From positions 273,598 through 337,597 of the forward strand of contig MNCI01033682.1 of assembly GCA_015680685.1 (NCBI GenBank): a stretch of 64,000 nucleotides of DNA, in the 5' to 3' direction. A program made the position numbers and the translations under genes. Positions within the stretch are counted from its first letter, which is position 1. Every line of letters starts with the position of its first letter. The notes under the pieces were generated by a model. It worked only from the letters and a program-made list of their open reading frames with translations. It did no database searches and had not been told where the DNA came from. This stretch comes from Gnetum montanum (Eukaryota > Streptophyta > Gnetopsida > Gnetales > Gnetaceae). Of this stretch, positions 12,681-22,457 are shown piece after piece.

Positions 12681-13985
12681 TTTTCTTGGTCATATCCCGA
12701 ATCAATAGGAATCAATCCAAGGATATGCCAGCATCACATTTACATTGACCCAGCCATGAAGCCAAGGAAACAACCATAGAGATGGCTAAACCCAAAATTG
12801 AAGCAGATCATCAAGAAGTAAATAAAGCAACTTCTCAAGGCGGGCCCATCACAAATAGTGAGTGGATTAGCCCACTCATAATTGTGCCAAAGAAATATGG
12901 CAAGTGGCAAGTCTACATTGACTTTAGGCTATTGAACATGGCAACATTTAAATATCATTTTTCATTGCCATTTGTGGATAAAGTATTGGATACCATCTCT
13001 AGGAATTTCTATTATAGCTTCTTGGATGGTTCTAATAGCTATAACCAAATCCAAATTGTGCCAAAAGATCAGGCCAAGACCACATTCATGAGTCTTTGGG
13101 GGACTTTTGCATATTGTAAGATGTCATTTAGTCTATGTAATGCCCCTGCAACATTCCAACGCTTGGTCCTTAGCATCTTTCAGCTATAGATCGGTAATGG
13201 TGTGGAAGTCTTCATGGATGACTTCTCCACCTATGGAGCTACTTTTGAGCAAACCTTGAACCACCTTGAACAAGTACTAAAAAGATGTGTGGAAACAAAT
13301 CTACAACTCAACTGGTAGAAGATCCATCTCATGGTCCAAGAAGGCAGTGTATTAGGACATCGAATTTCATAAGAATCGATTGAATAACACGCCAACCAGA
13401 GATAGTTAAAGATATCTAATCATTTCTTGGACATACTGGCTATGACAAGCTTGTTATAGAGGATTTCTCTAAGATCACCAAGTTGTTGGTTGAGCTTATA
13501 AAGAAAGATGCTTTGTTCATTTGGACCAAGGAGTGCGAACATGCATTCCAACAGTTGAAGGAAAAACTCATAGAAACTCCAATTCTACAAGCACCAGACT
13601 AGTCTAGACCATTTCGCATAATGACGGATGCCTCTAATTATGCCTTGGGAGTGGTACTTATGTAGTTGGATGATAAAAAACATACATATTACATCCATTG
13701 TATGAGTCGAAGCATTGTGGATGCACAATTAAATTATACCACCATGGAAAAAGAGTTAATGGTAGTGGTGTATGCTTTGGAAAAGTTCAAGTACTATGTG
13801 TTTGGTTATAAAGTGTCTGTACACACAGACCATACTACCATCCGCTTCTTGATGAAAAAGCTGATGGTGAGCCCTCATATCATATGGTGGTTGGTGATCT
13901 TGCAAGAATTCGATCTCACAATGGTAGATCAAAAAGGAACTAGGAATGTGGTTGCTAATCATTTCTCTTGATTAAGATGGAACAA
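12681..13985 (+). pseudogene. E2 reverse transcriptase and RNase H
   Basis: RT has W-I-S-P-L-I-I-V-P-K-K, D-F-R-L-L-N-M, Y-Y-S-F-L-D-G and F-S-L-C-N-A-P-A-T-F-Q. The catalytic box F-M-D-D-F-S near 13210 is intact, unlike in E1 and E3. RNase H runs from W-T-K-E-C-E-H-A-F near 13520 through M-T-D-A-S-N-Y-A, E-K-E-L and V-H-T-D-H to V-V-A-N-H-F-S near 13965. Stops (for example at 13188 and 13603) and shifts prevent a product. Confidence 0.9.
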
Positions 13986-14134
13986 CGAAGAGGAAGAGAG
14001 CCTGCTCTATGATCAATTTCTAGATGAACTTCTCTTTATAGGAGTAATCAATGATCAAGTGCCCATAAAACCAACATGATACAATGGCATCCTTACCTAT
14101 CTTCTTACTCAAGAGATGCCACAAGATCTTGATA

Positions 14135-15330
14135 TTAGAAAGAAGTAACAATTTCTTCATTAGGCAAAATACTTCATGGAAATCAATGGACACCTTTACA
14201 AGGTGTGCACCAATGGCATGGTTCATTGGTTTGTCTTTAATGTAGATCAACTATGCATTCTTTAGGATGCTCACGAAGGCCCCTGTGGAGGCCACTATGC
14301 AAGGAGATGCATGGCCATAAAACTCTTGATGGTAAGATAGTATTGGCCTACAATCTTCAAGGATGCCCACCAATTTTTCTAATCTTGTGAACGTTATCAA
14401 CGAGATGGTGGGATGACTACACGAATGGAAGGTCCTCAACCGTGGATTCAACCATTGGAGCCTTTTGACATATGTGGCATTAACTTCATGGGTCCCATCA
14501 CACCCATGTCCAACAGAAAGGCATACATCATTGTAGTAGTTGACTATTGCACGAAGTGGGCAGAAGTAGTAGTCAGTACTAATTGTACATCATCCATTGT
14601 TGCTAGATTTATACAACAAAATGTTGTAAATAGGTTTGGGGTGCTACGTGCGCTAATTTCTGACAATGGAATTCATTTCACATGTGCCATTTTTAGAAAG
14701 TTGATGCAATGCTTGGGGGTTGAACATAAATTAATAACACCCTATCATCCCCAAGCCAATAGTTAAGTAGAGGTAACTAATTGAGAGCTCACAAAAATCC
14801 TAACATAGACCATTAGAAAATATAAGAAAGATTGAAGTACAAAACTCAATGATGCCCTTTGTGCTTACCGCTCAACATGGAAACTTCCTATTGGCTATTC
14901 TCCCTATGAGCTAGTGTACGGAAAACTTCCAACACTCCTAATTCAATTCGAGCTCCGTACACTCTCAATAGCCTGTGATTTGAATCTTGACATAAGTTTA
15001 GCATAGAAAGAAAGGTTGATCAACCTCAATGTGCTAGATGAAAATCAATTGGTGGCCCTATCTTTGAATGTTGTGCACAAGGTAGTTAACAAGCAATGCC
15101 ATGACCTAGAATATGAAAGGTAAAACTTCAACTAGAAGATAAGTTCTCTATTGGAATCCCACACATGTACTCTAGAATACCAAATTCCAAATGTTGCGGG
15201 AGAGTCCTTATATAATTGATCAAACCTTTCCCTCTAAGGTCATGTTAAGTTACAAACCTGAGAGCCCAAATAAAAAGTAGTTGGTCAACATCCAACAAGT
15301 GAAACCTTTCCTAGAACCAAGACAAACCAG
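14135..15330 (+). pseudogene. E2 integrase
   Basis: Zinc-binding region: H-E-G-P-C-G-G-H-Y near 14275, then S-C-E-R-Y-Q-R-D-G with the second Cys mutated to Tyr. Core: G-I-N-F-M-G-P (first catalytic Asp to Asn), S-D-N-G-I-H-F (second Asp kept) and V-E-V-T-N (Glu kept). The GPY region and lysine-rich end follow near 15200-15300. No chromodomain follows. In-frame stops are mostly TAG or TGA. Confidence 0.88.
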
Positions 15331-16960
15331 TGTAACTACCACCTCAACAGATGGACAATTGCATTCAATTTGTGGATCTCCTCCTTCCAACTTAGTCATA
15401 GGGGAGATGGCCATTTTTGCTAATAATCCATATGGCTTCTCAGTTTTTCTATTTTTTATTTTCCACATTTTTAATTTTACAAGTTATTTATTTTATAAAT
15501 TTTTGATTTTCAATTTCTTCCATTTTTTGCCATTTTTTGTTTTGCACCATCATTAGTATATTTGAACCTCTCTTGATTATTTTACACTTTCTTATATATC
15601 ATACCTTTTTTTTTTGTTTGAGTGTGAATTTTCATCATTTTTGCTAATAAAGATGCTTTATTACCGCAAGACACAGTGCCATTATTACTATTTACTAATG
15701 ATAGCTTCTGCTTAATGTTGTGATTGTCAATGTCTGGTTTCTATTCTTGAATTTTGATGTCTAATGCCTATGACATGGTTTATTTTTCATGAAACAGGTT
15801 GTGAGTCTATGTCATCTGCCCATCCAATAAACTCTATGGTTTTCCTTGTTCTGGGAATTTGAGATCCCTTCCATTAAAGAAACTTTAAATCAAATGGTGA
15901 CCTTGGTAGTTCCAGAATTGAGAAAGATTCAAAGGTTTGTAGAGGGTGTGACTTCAAGGGGACTTAATACTCTTTGTACTCTTCTACTTAGTTGAGTGCT
16001 TGAGTATTTTTCATAAATTTCTAACTATTCCATCTCATCCACTCCATGAAGTCAAATAAAGTCTTTGCATGGTGTGGTTCCCATTCAAAAAAAGTGTATG
16101 TATGTATGTATATATATATATATAGTAAAAATGATGGGAATTCAAATCACACCCCTCAGATAAATAAATGAGCTACAAGCACTGGTTATGGGACTAGAAA
16201 GACATGCATCCATGCCTGAAAGTGCCCTCTAAATAAGGCATTCTCTTACTTCTTATTTCTCTTTTCTTCTCTTTATGAAATGGTGGTTGTTTTGTGGAAG
16301 CACTCTTGAGGGGGTGGGTCAGTCTTAGAGTGACGATGCAAAGTCACTGAAAGTAGCTAGTTTTGGTCTAGACTAAGGATGGATCTTCTTAGGTCATTTT
16401 AAACACAAACTCCCCAAGGGACTTCTTATGACCTCAATTCGGGACTCCATTCCATCTTCTTCATCATCCATCCATGCTACCACACCTCACCTCATTGCTG
16501 AGTTCTATGTTATGCTCTATGTCTTAGTTTGATGTGTTTGAATTCTTAAATAGATTCTTTTTGGTTAGTCCTTAACTTTTCATGACCATTAATCAACTGT
16601 GGGGCCCATGAACTCCTTAGTTGAGGTTATGCAAGGGCAACAAGGGCATGAGCCTACTATGGGGAGGACCCACTTGCATATCGCTTGGTTTGGTTAGTTA
16701 AGTTCCTTACCTTAGACATTGCTACAATCCTATCTTTTGCATATTCCATTGTGCAAACCACTGTGTGCTCCTTGATCTCTCATTTTCCACCTTCTTTCTC
16801 CATTTTCTTAAATTTCTCAATTCTTGGGACTTCGACATCCTCTTCTCATATTTTCATCATGTTTGTGGCTGTTTGGGCTTCCATTTAACCCTAATTTCGT
16901 TCAAAATCTCTTTGTAATTTTCAAGTTTTGACCAAGTCAACAAAAGTCAACAGTGGTTAA
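15331..16960 (+). other. E2 post-integrase noncoding block
   Basis: About 1.6 kb without a conserved frame but alignable in four elements. It starts near an AGTCATAGGGGAGATGG tract (15394-15410) resembling the 3' polypurine tract. It also holds a GCATGGTGTGGTTCCCAT...GGAATTCAAA block (16070-16146), a GT/AT microsatellite (16095-16125) and a hairpin with arms TATGCAAG (16628-16635) and CTTGCATA (16673-16680). Confidence 0.75.
16628..16680 (+). other. Conserved hairpin in E2 (TATGCAAG / CTTGCATA)
   Basis: Eight-base complementary arms enclose a 37-base loop containing CTATGGGGAGGACC. The same arms and loop core occur at 57620-57672 (E4). They occur with one or more arm mismatches at 21583-21635 (E1) and 47403-47456 (E5). 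Role unknown. Confidence 0.6.
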
Positions 16961-16964
16961 CAAC

Positions 16965-17056
16965 TGCATCAACTAGGTCCCGTTGATGCAACTGACCACA
17001 TCAACTAGGCCCTATTGATGAGGCCTTACCAATGTAATGTAAAAATAGTATAAATA
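16965..17056 (+). promoter_or_regulatory. E2 internal U3-like promoter
   Basis: It has two copies of a CATCAACTAGGYCC unit alternating with GTTGATG/ATTGATGAGGCC, then TATAAATA at 17049-17056. The same arrangement (GTCGACTAGGCCCC units then TATAAATA) forms U3 of this element's own LTRs. It lies about 430 bp upstream of the accessory frame. Promoter function is inferred from this resemblance and from its conservation in four copies. Confidence 0.65.
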
Positions 17057-17195
17057 CCACTGAACACTTTGAATTTTTCACATTTGGTCCATAATGCCCA
17101 AGGAGTTTTTGTAATTTTCAGAGCCTAAAAACCTTCCCGAGCCTATAACTCTCACACTGTTTATCCGAATCACCTTGTTCTTTGATCCTACAAAG

Positions 17196-17487
17196 ATAAG
17201 CTCTTAGTTGTGGGGGTAGCAAACCCCAAGGTTTTGACAATAATTTTTCAAAAAAAATTCTAACTTCCCCAAAGGGTTAGGAGGTAAAATGCTATTAAAT
17301 CATTAATTTTTGAGAATTTAACCCTTCCAACAACTTGGATAAACCAAAGATTAAATTAATCATTAAATATTAAATCAATCTAGCCATAATCACACCTTAG
17401 CCAAGTGTAATCTCCCTATGATATAAGGTATTCCAATCATTCTAAGTTACATAATATTTGCTAACCTATTGTTATGTATGGTTACAG
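17196..17487 (+). other. E2 predicted intron upstream of the accessory frame
   Basis: The donor site aligns with GAGGTAAGC in E1 and E4 but is mutated here to AAGATAAGC at 17193-17201. The acceptor is GGTTACAG (17480-17487), followed directly by ATG at 17488. The structure is inferred from matching sites in four elements. Confidence 0.55.
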
Positions 17488-20351
17488 ATGGCACCAAGAC
17501 CAAAGAGACTGCAGGAGGAAGGACCATCACAACCATGGGAGAAACAACCTAGAGGAGGAAGGGACCAACAAGAACATGGCCAAGAATAAGCTGAGGCAAC
17601 CCACACAACAAGATCTCTTAGAGATGAGGTCGAGGTGCAATTTGTCTGATAGATTCTTGAAGAAGAAGCTACATCTAAACATTCATAGCGAGGTGAGGTG
17701 CCAGGTCCTATACCTAGACTAGAAGTCACACTCACTTAGGCCCACCTCGACATAATAGAGATTTGTGAGGTCTAATGCTTAGTTATCCAAGAGTTGAATT
17801 TTGGGATGTTCCTTGAACAAGCTCTAGAAGCCATCAGAACTCAACTGCAAGCCTTTTCCATGTAGCCAATCATCACTTCCAACGGCGAGTGATACATGGG
17901 AGAAAAGTATCTCTTTTGGAATAATAGGAAAGTAGGAGCTACTATGAAAATCAAGGATATCCAAGTTTCTTACTCAATAGAAGCCATTATGTAGGCCCTT
18001 GGGTTACCAGATGTAGAAACACAATTGGCAGAGTTGTCCATGCAAGCTGATCTTGAAGTAAAGAAGGAATGGACTCAACAATGTTATGGGATTGACTGTA
18101 AGGAGTTTGGCATGCTCACACTAGTGAAGTGAGTTTATTTTAAGATAGTGGCCTACCATCTCAATCCAATGGTGAGGCCTAATAAGATGAAACCCTTCTT
18201 CACCTAAGCATGCACTGCTCTAAGCAAAAAATTTCTAGCAAATCTTCCATAACTAATCTATTTGGAAATACAAAAGCGCTTCAAGAAGAATAAACATGGA
18301 AGAAAAACCTTTCCCTTTCCCTACTTGATTAGAAAATTATGTAAAAGGGTAGGGATAATCCTTTACTTAAATGATACACTTAAGCATGATCCTAATGCTT
18401 TGTGGGCTGAGATGATGAAAGACAAGACACCTACGATGACCACAAAAGAGGACTAGCAACGACCACCTCCATCACCTACTCATGAGCAAACACCGGAGGC
18501 CCACACTGTGGTTGAGCACATGTGGAAAATTCAAGAGTGGCTCTTACAACAACAAGAGCAACAGGTAGGAACTAGTGGTGGAAACCCATATGTGTATAGA
18601 ACAACCATGATTCACCTTAGAGAAGTGGCTCACACAATTAGCTAGATGGAGAAAGGTGGATCAATGCTATTTGCCCAACAAATGCAGTTGCTTGCAAGGT
18701 CAAATCCCAATGCCCAAGAGGCAACAATGTCTCTCTCTTAGCATCATCTATTTCCAGAAATCTCTAGGAATGTCGCTTCCTTTTCAATGTGCTTCGAGGA
18801 GGGGAGGAGACAACCATATTGGTGATGTCACACTAGGGGTAAGGGACAACTACAAATATTGTTATTGATCAAATCACTAAGGCATTAAATACACTTGCAA
18901 TGCCTAAACTGGATGTTGCTGCAATGAGAGATATCACAACATCCGTAGGGACAATAAGTAAGAGATTAAGTGTAGCCTAGTATGAAGAACTACTAGACCA
19001 AATAGTGGGAACCAAGCAACCAATTTTAGATATCTTTGATTTTCTAGATACCATCACTACAACCCAGTCGAAGCTATTGGAGGCAAAGGACAAGTGCCTC
19101 ATCTTAAAAGGGCAACTTGAAATAGCTCAAGCACATAATCAATGCTTGGCTATAGAAGTTTTCAAATTGTGTGCCCAAATTATCAACCCTATTTTTATCA
19201 ACCCTGCATTGACACGAGATGAAACTTTTCAATAGCTTCAAGAACAGCTAAAGCGAGTTGAGGGAGAAATGGTTATGATAGTTTTTAATTAGTCCATAGC
19301 AGAAGCATATACTCATTTAGTAGGGACAGACTTGATGCAGATGCACTAGGAAAATGAGACCTTGACTATAGAAAACCATCACCTGTAGAATCTTGATGCA
19401 TAAAAATAACAACTAGAAGACTTCATCCATTAATAGCATGAGCAACTTGCTAGGTCAAATGCCAAATTGAGGATATTGATAGTGGAGAATCATAATATCT
19501 TCATGGAAGAGGTCTATGCCTTATGCCAGAAATTAGCCATCAAGAGTGCCACCTGGAAAAATAAGGCTCTGAAATTTGAAAAAGTAAAAAAATCATTACA
19601 AAAACCAGCTTGGCCTACAGAAAGAGATGAATGAAAAACATATCCAAGTGGTGAAGGTAAAGGTTAATGAAGCCCTCTAGAAACTCTAGAAGGCAAAGAA
19701 ATGTGGAAACCCATCATTGATGAGATTGATGCTTACAATAAGGTAGAAATATACATGAAGGAGTTGTAGATTGAGGAGATGACTGAATACATAGAGCTAT
19801 CCAATCTCCACTTCACAAACCTGGTAATGATGATTGCTAGACGGTCATGGTCTAAGCTTGAAAAGCAAGTGGCTAGCTCATACTTATTGTATGAGGCCAA
19901 GTTCAAGAATCATAAAGACACTAAGCAAAAACTTGCAGTGCATAATGCTAAACTCAAGGTTCTCAAGGCAAAATTTACCAACCAGTGATTAGTTGCAAAG
20001 TATCTAGCCAAAAGGACAACTGACTACTAGGTACTACAAGACACACTCCAAGCCTTCGACATTGAGTGTGAACAATTTGCGGCCTAGTTTGTCAATGTTA
20101 AGGAGTTGTTAGTAGTTTTGCTTTGTCCTTGGGATCTTCCAATTTCAACCCACATTAGCAAAGCTACATGGACCGTGAATGATCCTAGGAGTAAAGAAGA
20201 GAAAATGAAGGCATTGTTGGATTCTTTTTGCCTACCACTTGAAGTCATAGCAACAGTAGGATAGCCACAGTCACCTTGGCCACGACACATGCATGAAGTT
20301 GATGAAGGTCCCTCAGAACCTCAAGAGCCACCACTACCTAGGATTGTCTAG
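17488..20351 (+). pseudogene. E2 accessory coiled-coil protein frame
   Basis: It starts MAPRPKR directly after a splice acceptor. About 2.86 kb long, it ends P-R-I-V-stop, the same position as in E4 and E5. The N-terminal part (to about residue 330) has K-E-W-T-Q-Q-C-Y-G, a Y-H-L-N-P-M-V-R-P segment and L-I-R-K-L-C-K-R-V-G-I. This weakly recalls the domain called putative plant transposon protein in plant databases; I could not test that. The C-terminal part is heptad-rich, with SKLLEAKDKCLILKGQLEIA near 19069-19128 and KQKLAVHNAKLKVL near 19924. It ends with DPRSKEEKMKALLDSF near 20180. No membrane segment is visible, so it is unlike Athila env-like frames. Stops and shifts abound. Function unknown. 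Confidence 0.7.
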
Positions 20352-20587
20352 CCTTCTTCACCAACTTCATGCCATGAAAAAATGGGCTATCTGATTTTGA
20401 AGAATCATGTCATGGTGTTCAATTTTGTGTCATGAACACTGTAATTTTTTGTAACGTGTTGATCCGTACACTAGGCACTCAGTTTGGTTATCTTTATTTT
20501 ATCTTATTTTGTTGTATCAAAAGCTAGTAAATAATCCCATACCTTCCCAATGTTGTAAAGAACTTGAGGATGAGTTTTCATTTAGTC

Positions 20588-20596
20588 ATGGGGGTA
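20588..20596 (+). promoter_or_regulatory. E2 polypurine tract
   Basis: ATGGGGGTA directly precedes the 3' LTR. The longer block AGTCATGGGGGTATGATGA is shared with E5 (51272-51290). Confidence 0.75.
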
Positions 20597-21581
20597 TGAT
20601 GAAATTTGGTTTGTTGCGTCGACTAGGCACCATCGACTAGGCCTCGTTGACTAGGCCTCATCGATGTAGTCTACTGTGTCGATTGGGCCCCATCAATTAG
20701 GCCTTGTTGATGAGGCCTCATCGATGCAGTCTATTGCATTAACGCAGCCCCATCAATGTAGGGGTCTATCTTGGCCTATAAATACCTACTCACCAACCAC
20801 ATTTATGGCATCTAGTTTTCTAAGTAGTAGCAGAGATGTTGTAGTTTGTTCATCCAAAAGTTAGAATATTTTTCCTGAGTGCCTGTAGTAGGAGTCATTG
20901 AGTGTATGAATCTTTATTTGAGTGCGATTGTACCTTAGCATGACAATGTGTGTAGCAATAAAGATGAACTTTGTGATACACCTTGCAACATTATGGATAG
21001 ATTAAATGTTTCATTTATGAATTTAATATTTTAGTGAGTTATTCAATATTTTTGAGTAATTAAGCTAATTAAGTAAGATAAGTTAGATAAATTAAATACA
21101 TAAGTATGACCGCTTCGAGTGTAACACATATTTGCTTGGTTACCCTAGCAGCATTATTACTTGATAACCCTAGCAGCGTTATTGCTTAGTTTGCCTAGTA
21201 GCGTAGTGCTTGATAATCCCAACAGCAGGTACATGGGTTCAAGACATGTATGGCAAGTGGGACCAGATGCTTATGCTAGGATTAGTTATACATGAGTTAA
21301 TTCATTAGATCTCAGTAGTTTTAAATCATCTTACCTTTATATTTTAGCATCAAAAACCCTAAAAACATAAAATCAAAAAAATCATATACCTCAATTACAC
21401 TTAACCATACCATGTACATCACAAGTGTAATTAGGAAGAAAACAAATGACCTTAAGGTAAGGTTTACTTCCTAGAAGACTAGTGCACCAAAAACTATAAA
21501 GTCCATGGAATTTAACCGAATTGTGCATGAATGCTTTGTGATTCATATTGTTGGGCGTAGGGGTACCTTTGCCACTCATTA
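20597..21581 (+). repeat. E2 3' LTR
   Basis: It opens TGATGAAATTTGG and ends ACTCATTA, followed by target copy GTATG. U3 carries an expanded array of GTCGACTAGGCACC / CATCGATGCAG-type units (about 180 bp to the TATA box at 20777-20784). AATAAA is at 20957-20962. U5 repeats at 21134-21228 have four imperfect copies of a CTTGRTAACCCTAGCAGCGTTATT unit. Confidence 0.93.
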
Positions 21582-21899
21582 GTATGCAAGGGCAAATAAG
21601 GCCTACACATGCTTTGGGGAGGATCCACTTGCATTCCTTTGGTCTAATTTTAGTTAAATTCACTACCTAGGGTTACTTATTTAATATATCATCATGATAA
21701 CATTCAAACATCTACTTTAACTACAATTTGACAGCATAACTTCATCCAAAATCAACTAGAACTACTTCTCCTAAGCCAAGCTAATCCTCTTCTATGTATT
21801 ACCATTGTTCTATGTCTTTTTGGCTTCACTTGGGTTCTCATTTCATCCCATAACTCATCCAAAATTCCTCTATGACTTTAAGTACAAAATTACTAAGTA
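21582..21899 (+). other. E1 post-integrase block, second part
   Basis: This is the continuation of E1 after E2, beginning with the second GTATG copy. TATGCAAG (21583-21590) is the left arm of the conserved hairpin. The stretch aligns with 16628-16900 in E2 and 57620-57850 in E4. Confidence 0.8.
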
Positions 21900-21995
21900 T
21901 GACTATGTCGACACATCCCTGTTGATGTAGTTCAATGAGTCAACATAGCCTTGTAGATGCATCTTCATTAACACAATGCAAAAATACTATAAATA
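21900..21995 (+). promoter_or_regulatory. E1 internal U3-like promoter
   Basis: It contains TATGTCGACACATCCCTGTT, which resembles TATGTTAACACATTCCCATT in U3 of E1 itself (about 580-600) and TATGTCAACACATCCCTATT in E3. TATAAATA follows at 21988-21995. It lies upstream of the splice donor and accessory frame. Confidence 0.65.
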
Positions 21996-22135
21996 CGCAC
22001 AAGACTTAGCGCATTTTGCATCATTTTGCAAGATGAGTTTTTGCCATCTTTTAGAGACCAAAAACCTTTCAAGTGTCATAGCTTTCAAACCACTACTTTG
22101 TTTTCCTAAATTTTTCAATCCTCATGCTACCGGAG

Positions 22136-22457
22136 GTAAGCTCTACATTATGGAGAACATAAACCTTTAGTTTCTGGTAGAAAAGTTTTCACAATTTTTC
22201 TAACTCCCTAAGGTTAATCCATGAAAATAATATTAAATTATGTATTAGGAGGGATTAAACCCAATTTAAAAACTTTGATAGTTAGCAAATAAAATAATAT
22301 TAAAATAATATAACTAGATAAGATCACAAAAAAGCATTGAAATGACTAACTCTTAACACCTAATAATTAGATATAACTTGATCTAACAACAAAGTTATCA
22401 AAATAACTAGGGGTTATAAAGTAAAAAGCTAATCAAGGGTTATGCTTATGATCACAG
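22136..22457 (+). other. E1 predicted intron upstream of the accessory frame
   Basis: The donor CGGAG|GTAAGC at 22131-22141 is a strong plant-type 5' splice site. The acceptor is ATCACAG ending at 22457, followed by ATG. The intron is AT-rich, 322 bp. Confidence 0.6.

Larger units (their letters stand above)
8293..21581 (+). mobile_element. E2: complete LTR retrotransposon nested in E1
   Basis: It starts TGATGAAAC and ends ACTCATTA (terminal CA mutated to TA). It is flanked by a perfect 5-bp duplication GTATG at 8288-8292 and 21582-21586. Removing it and one GTATG restores a continuous E1 sequence matching E4 and E5 (CTCCTTA...GGTATGCAAGGGCAA). Total length is 13.3 kb with gag, pol, internal promoter, accessory frame and both LTRs. 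Confidence 0.95.

Noticed and set aside
16095-16125. GT/AT microsatellite as a functional site
   Set aside because: It is absent from the matching position of E1, E4 and E5, so it is a local expansion.
17488-20351. Retroviral envelope-like frame
   Set aside because: The position fits, but no signal peptide, membrane span or Cys-rich surface region is visible; coiled-coil content dominates.
20597-20776. CRISPR-like array of short GTCGAC/CATCGA repeats
   Set aside because: Units are imperfect, have no regular spacers, lie in U3 directly before a TATA box and recur in LTRs; this is plant DNA.
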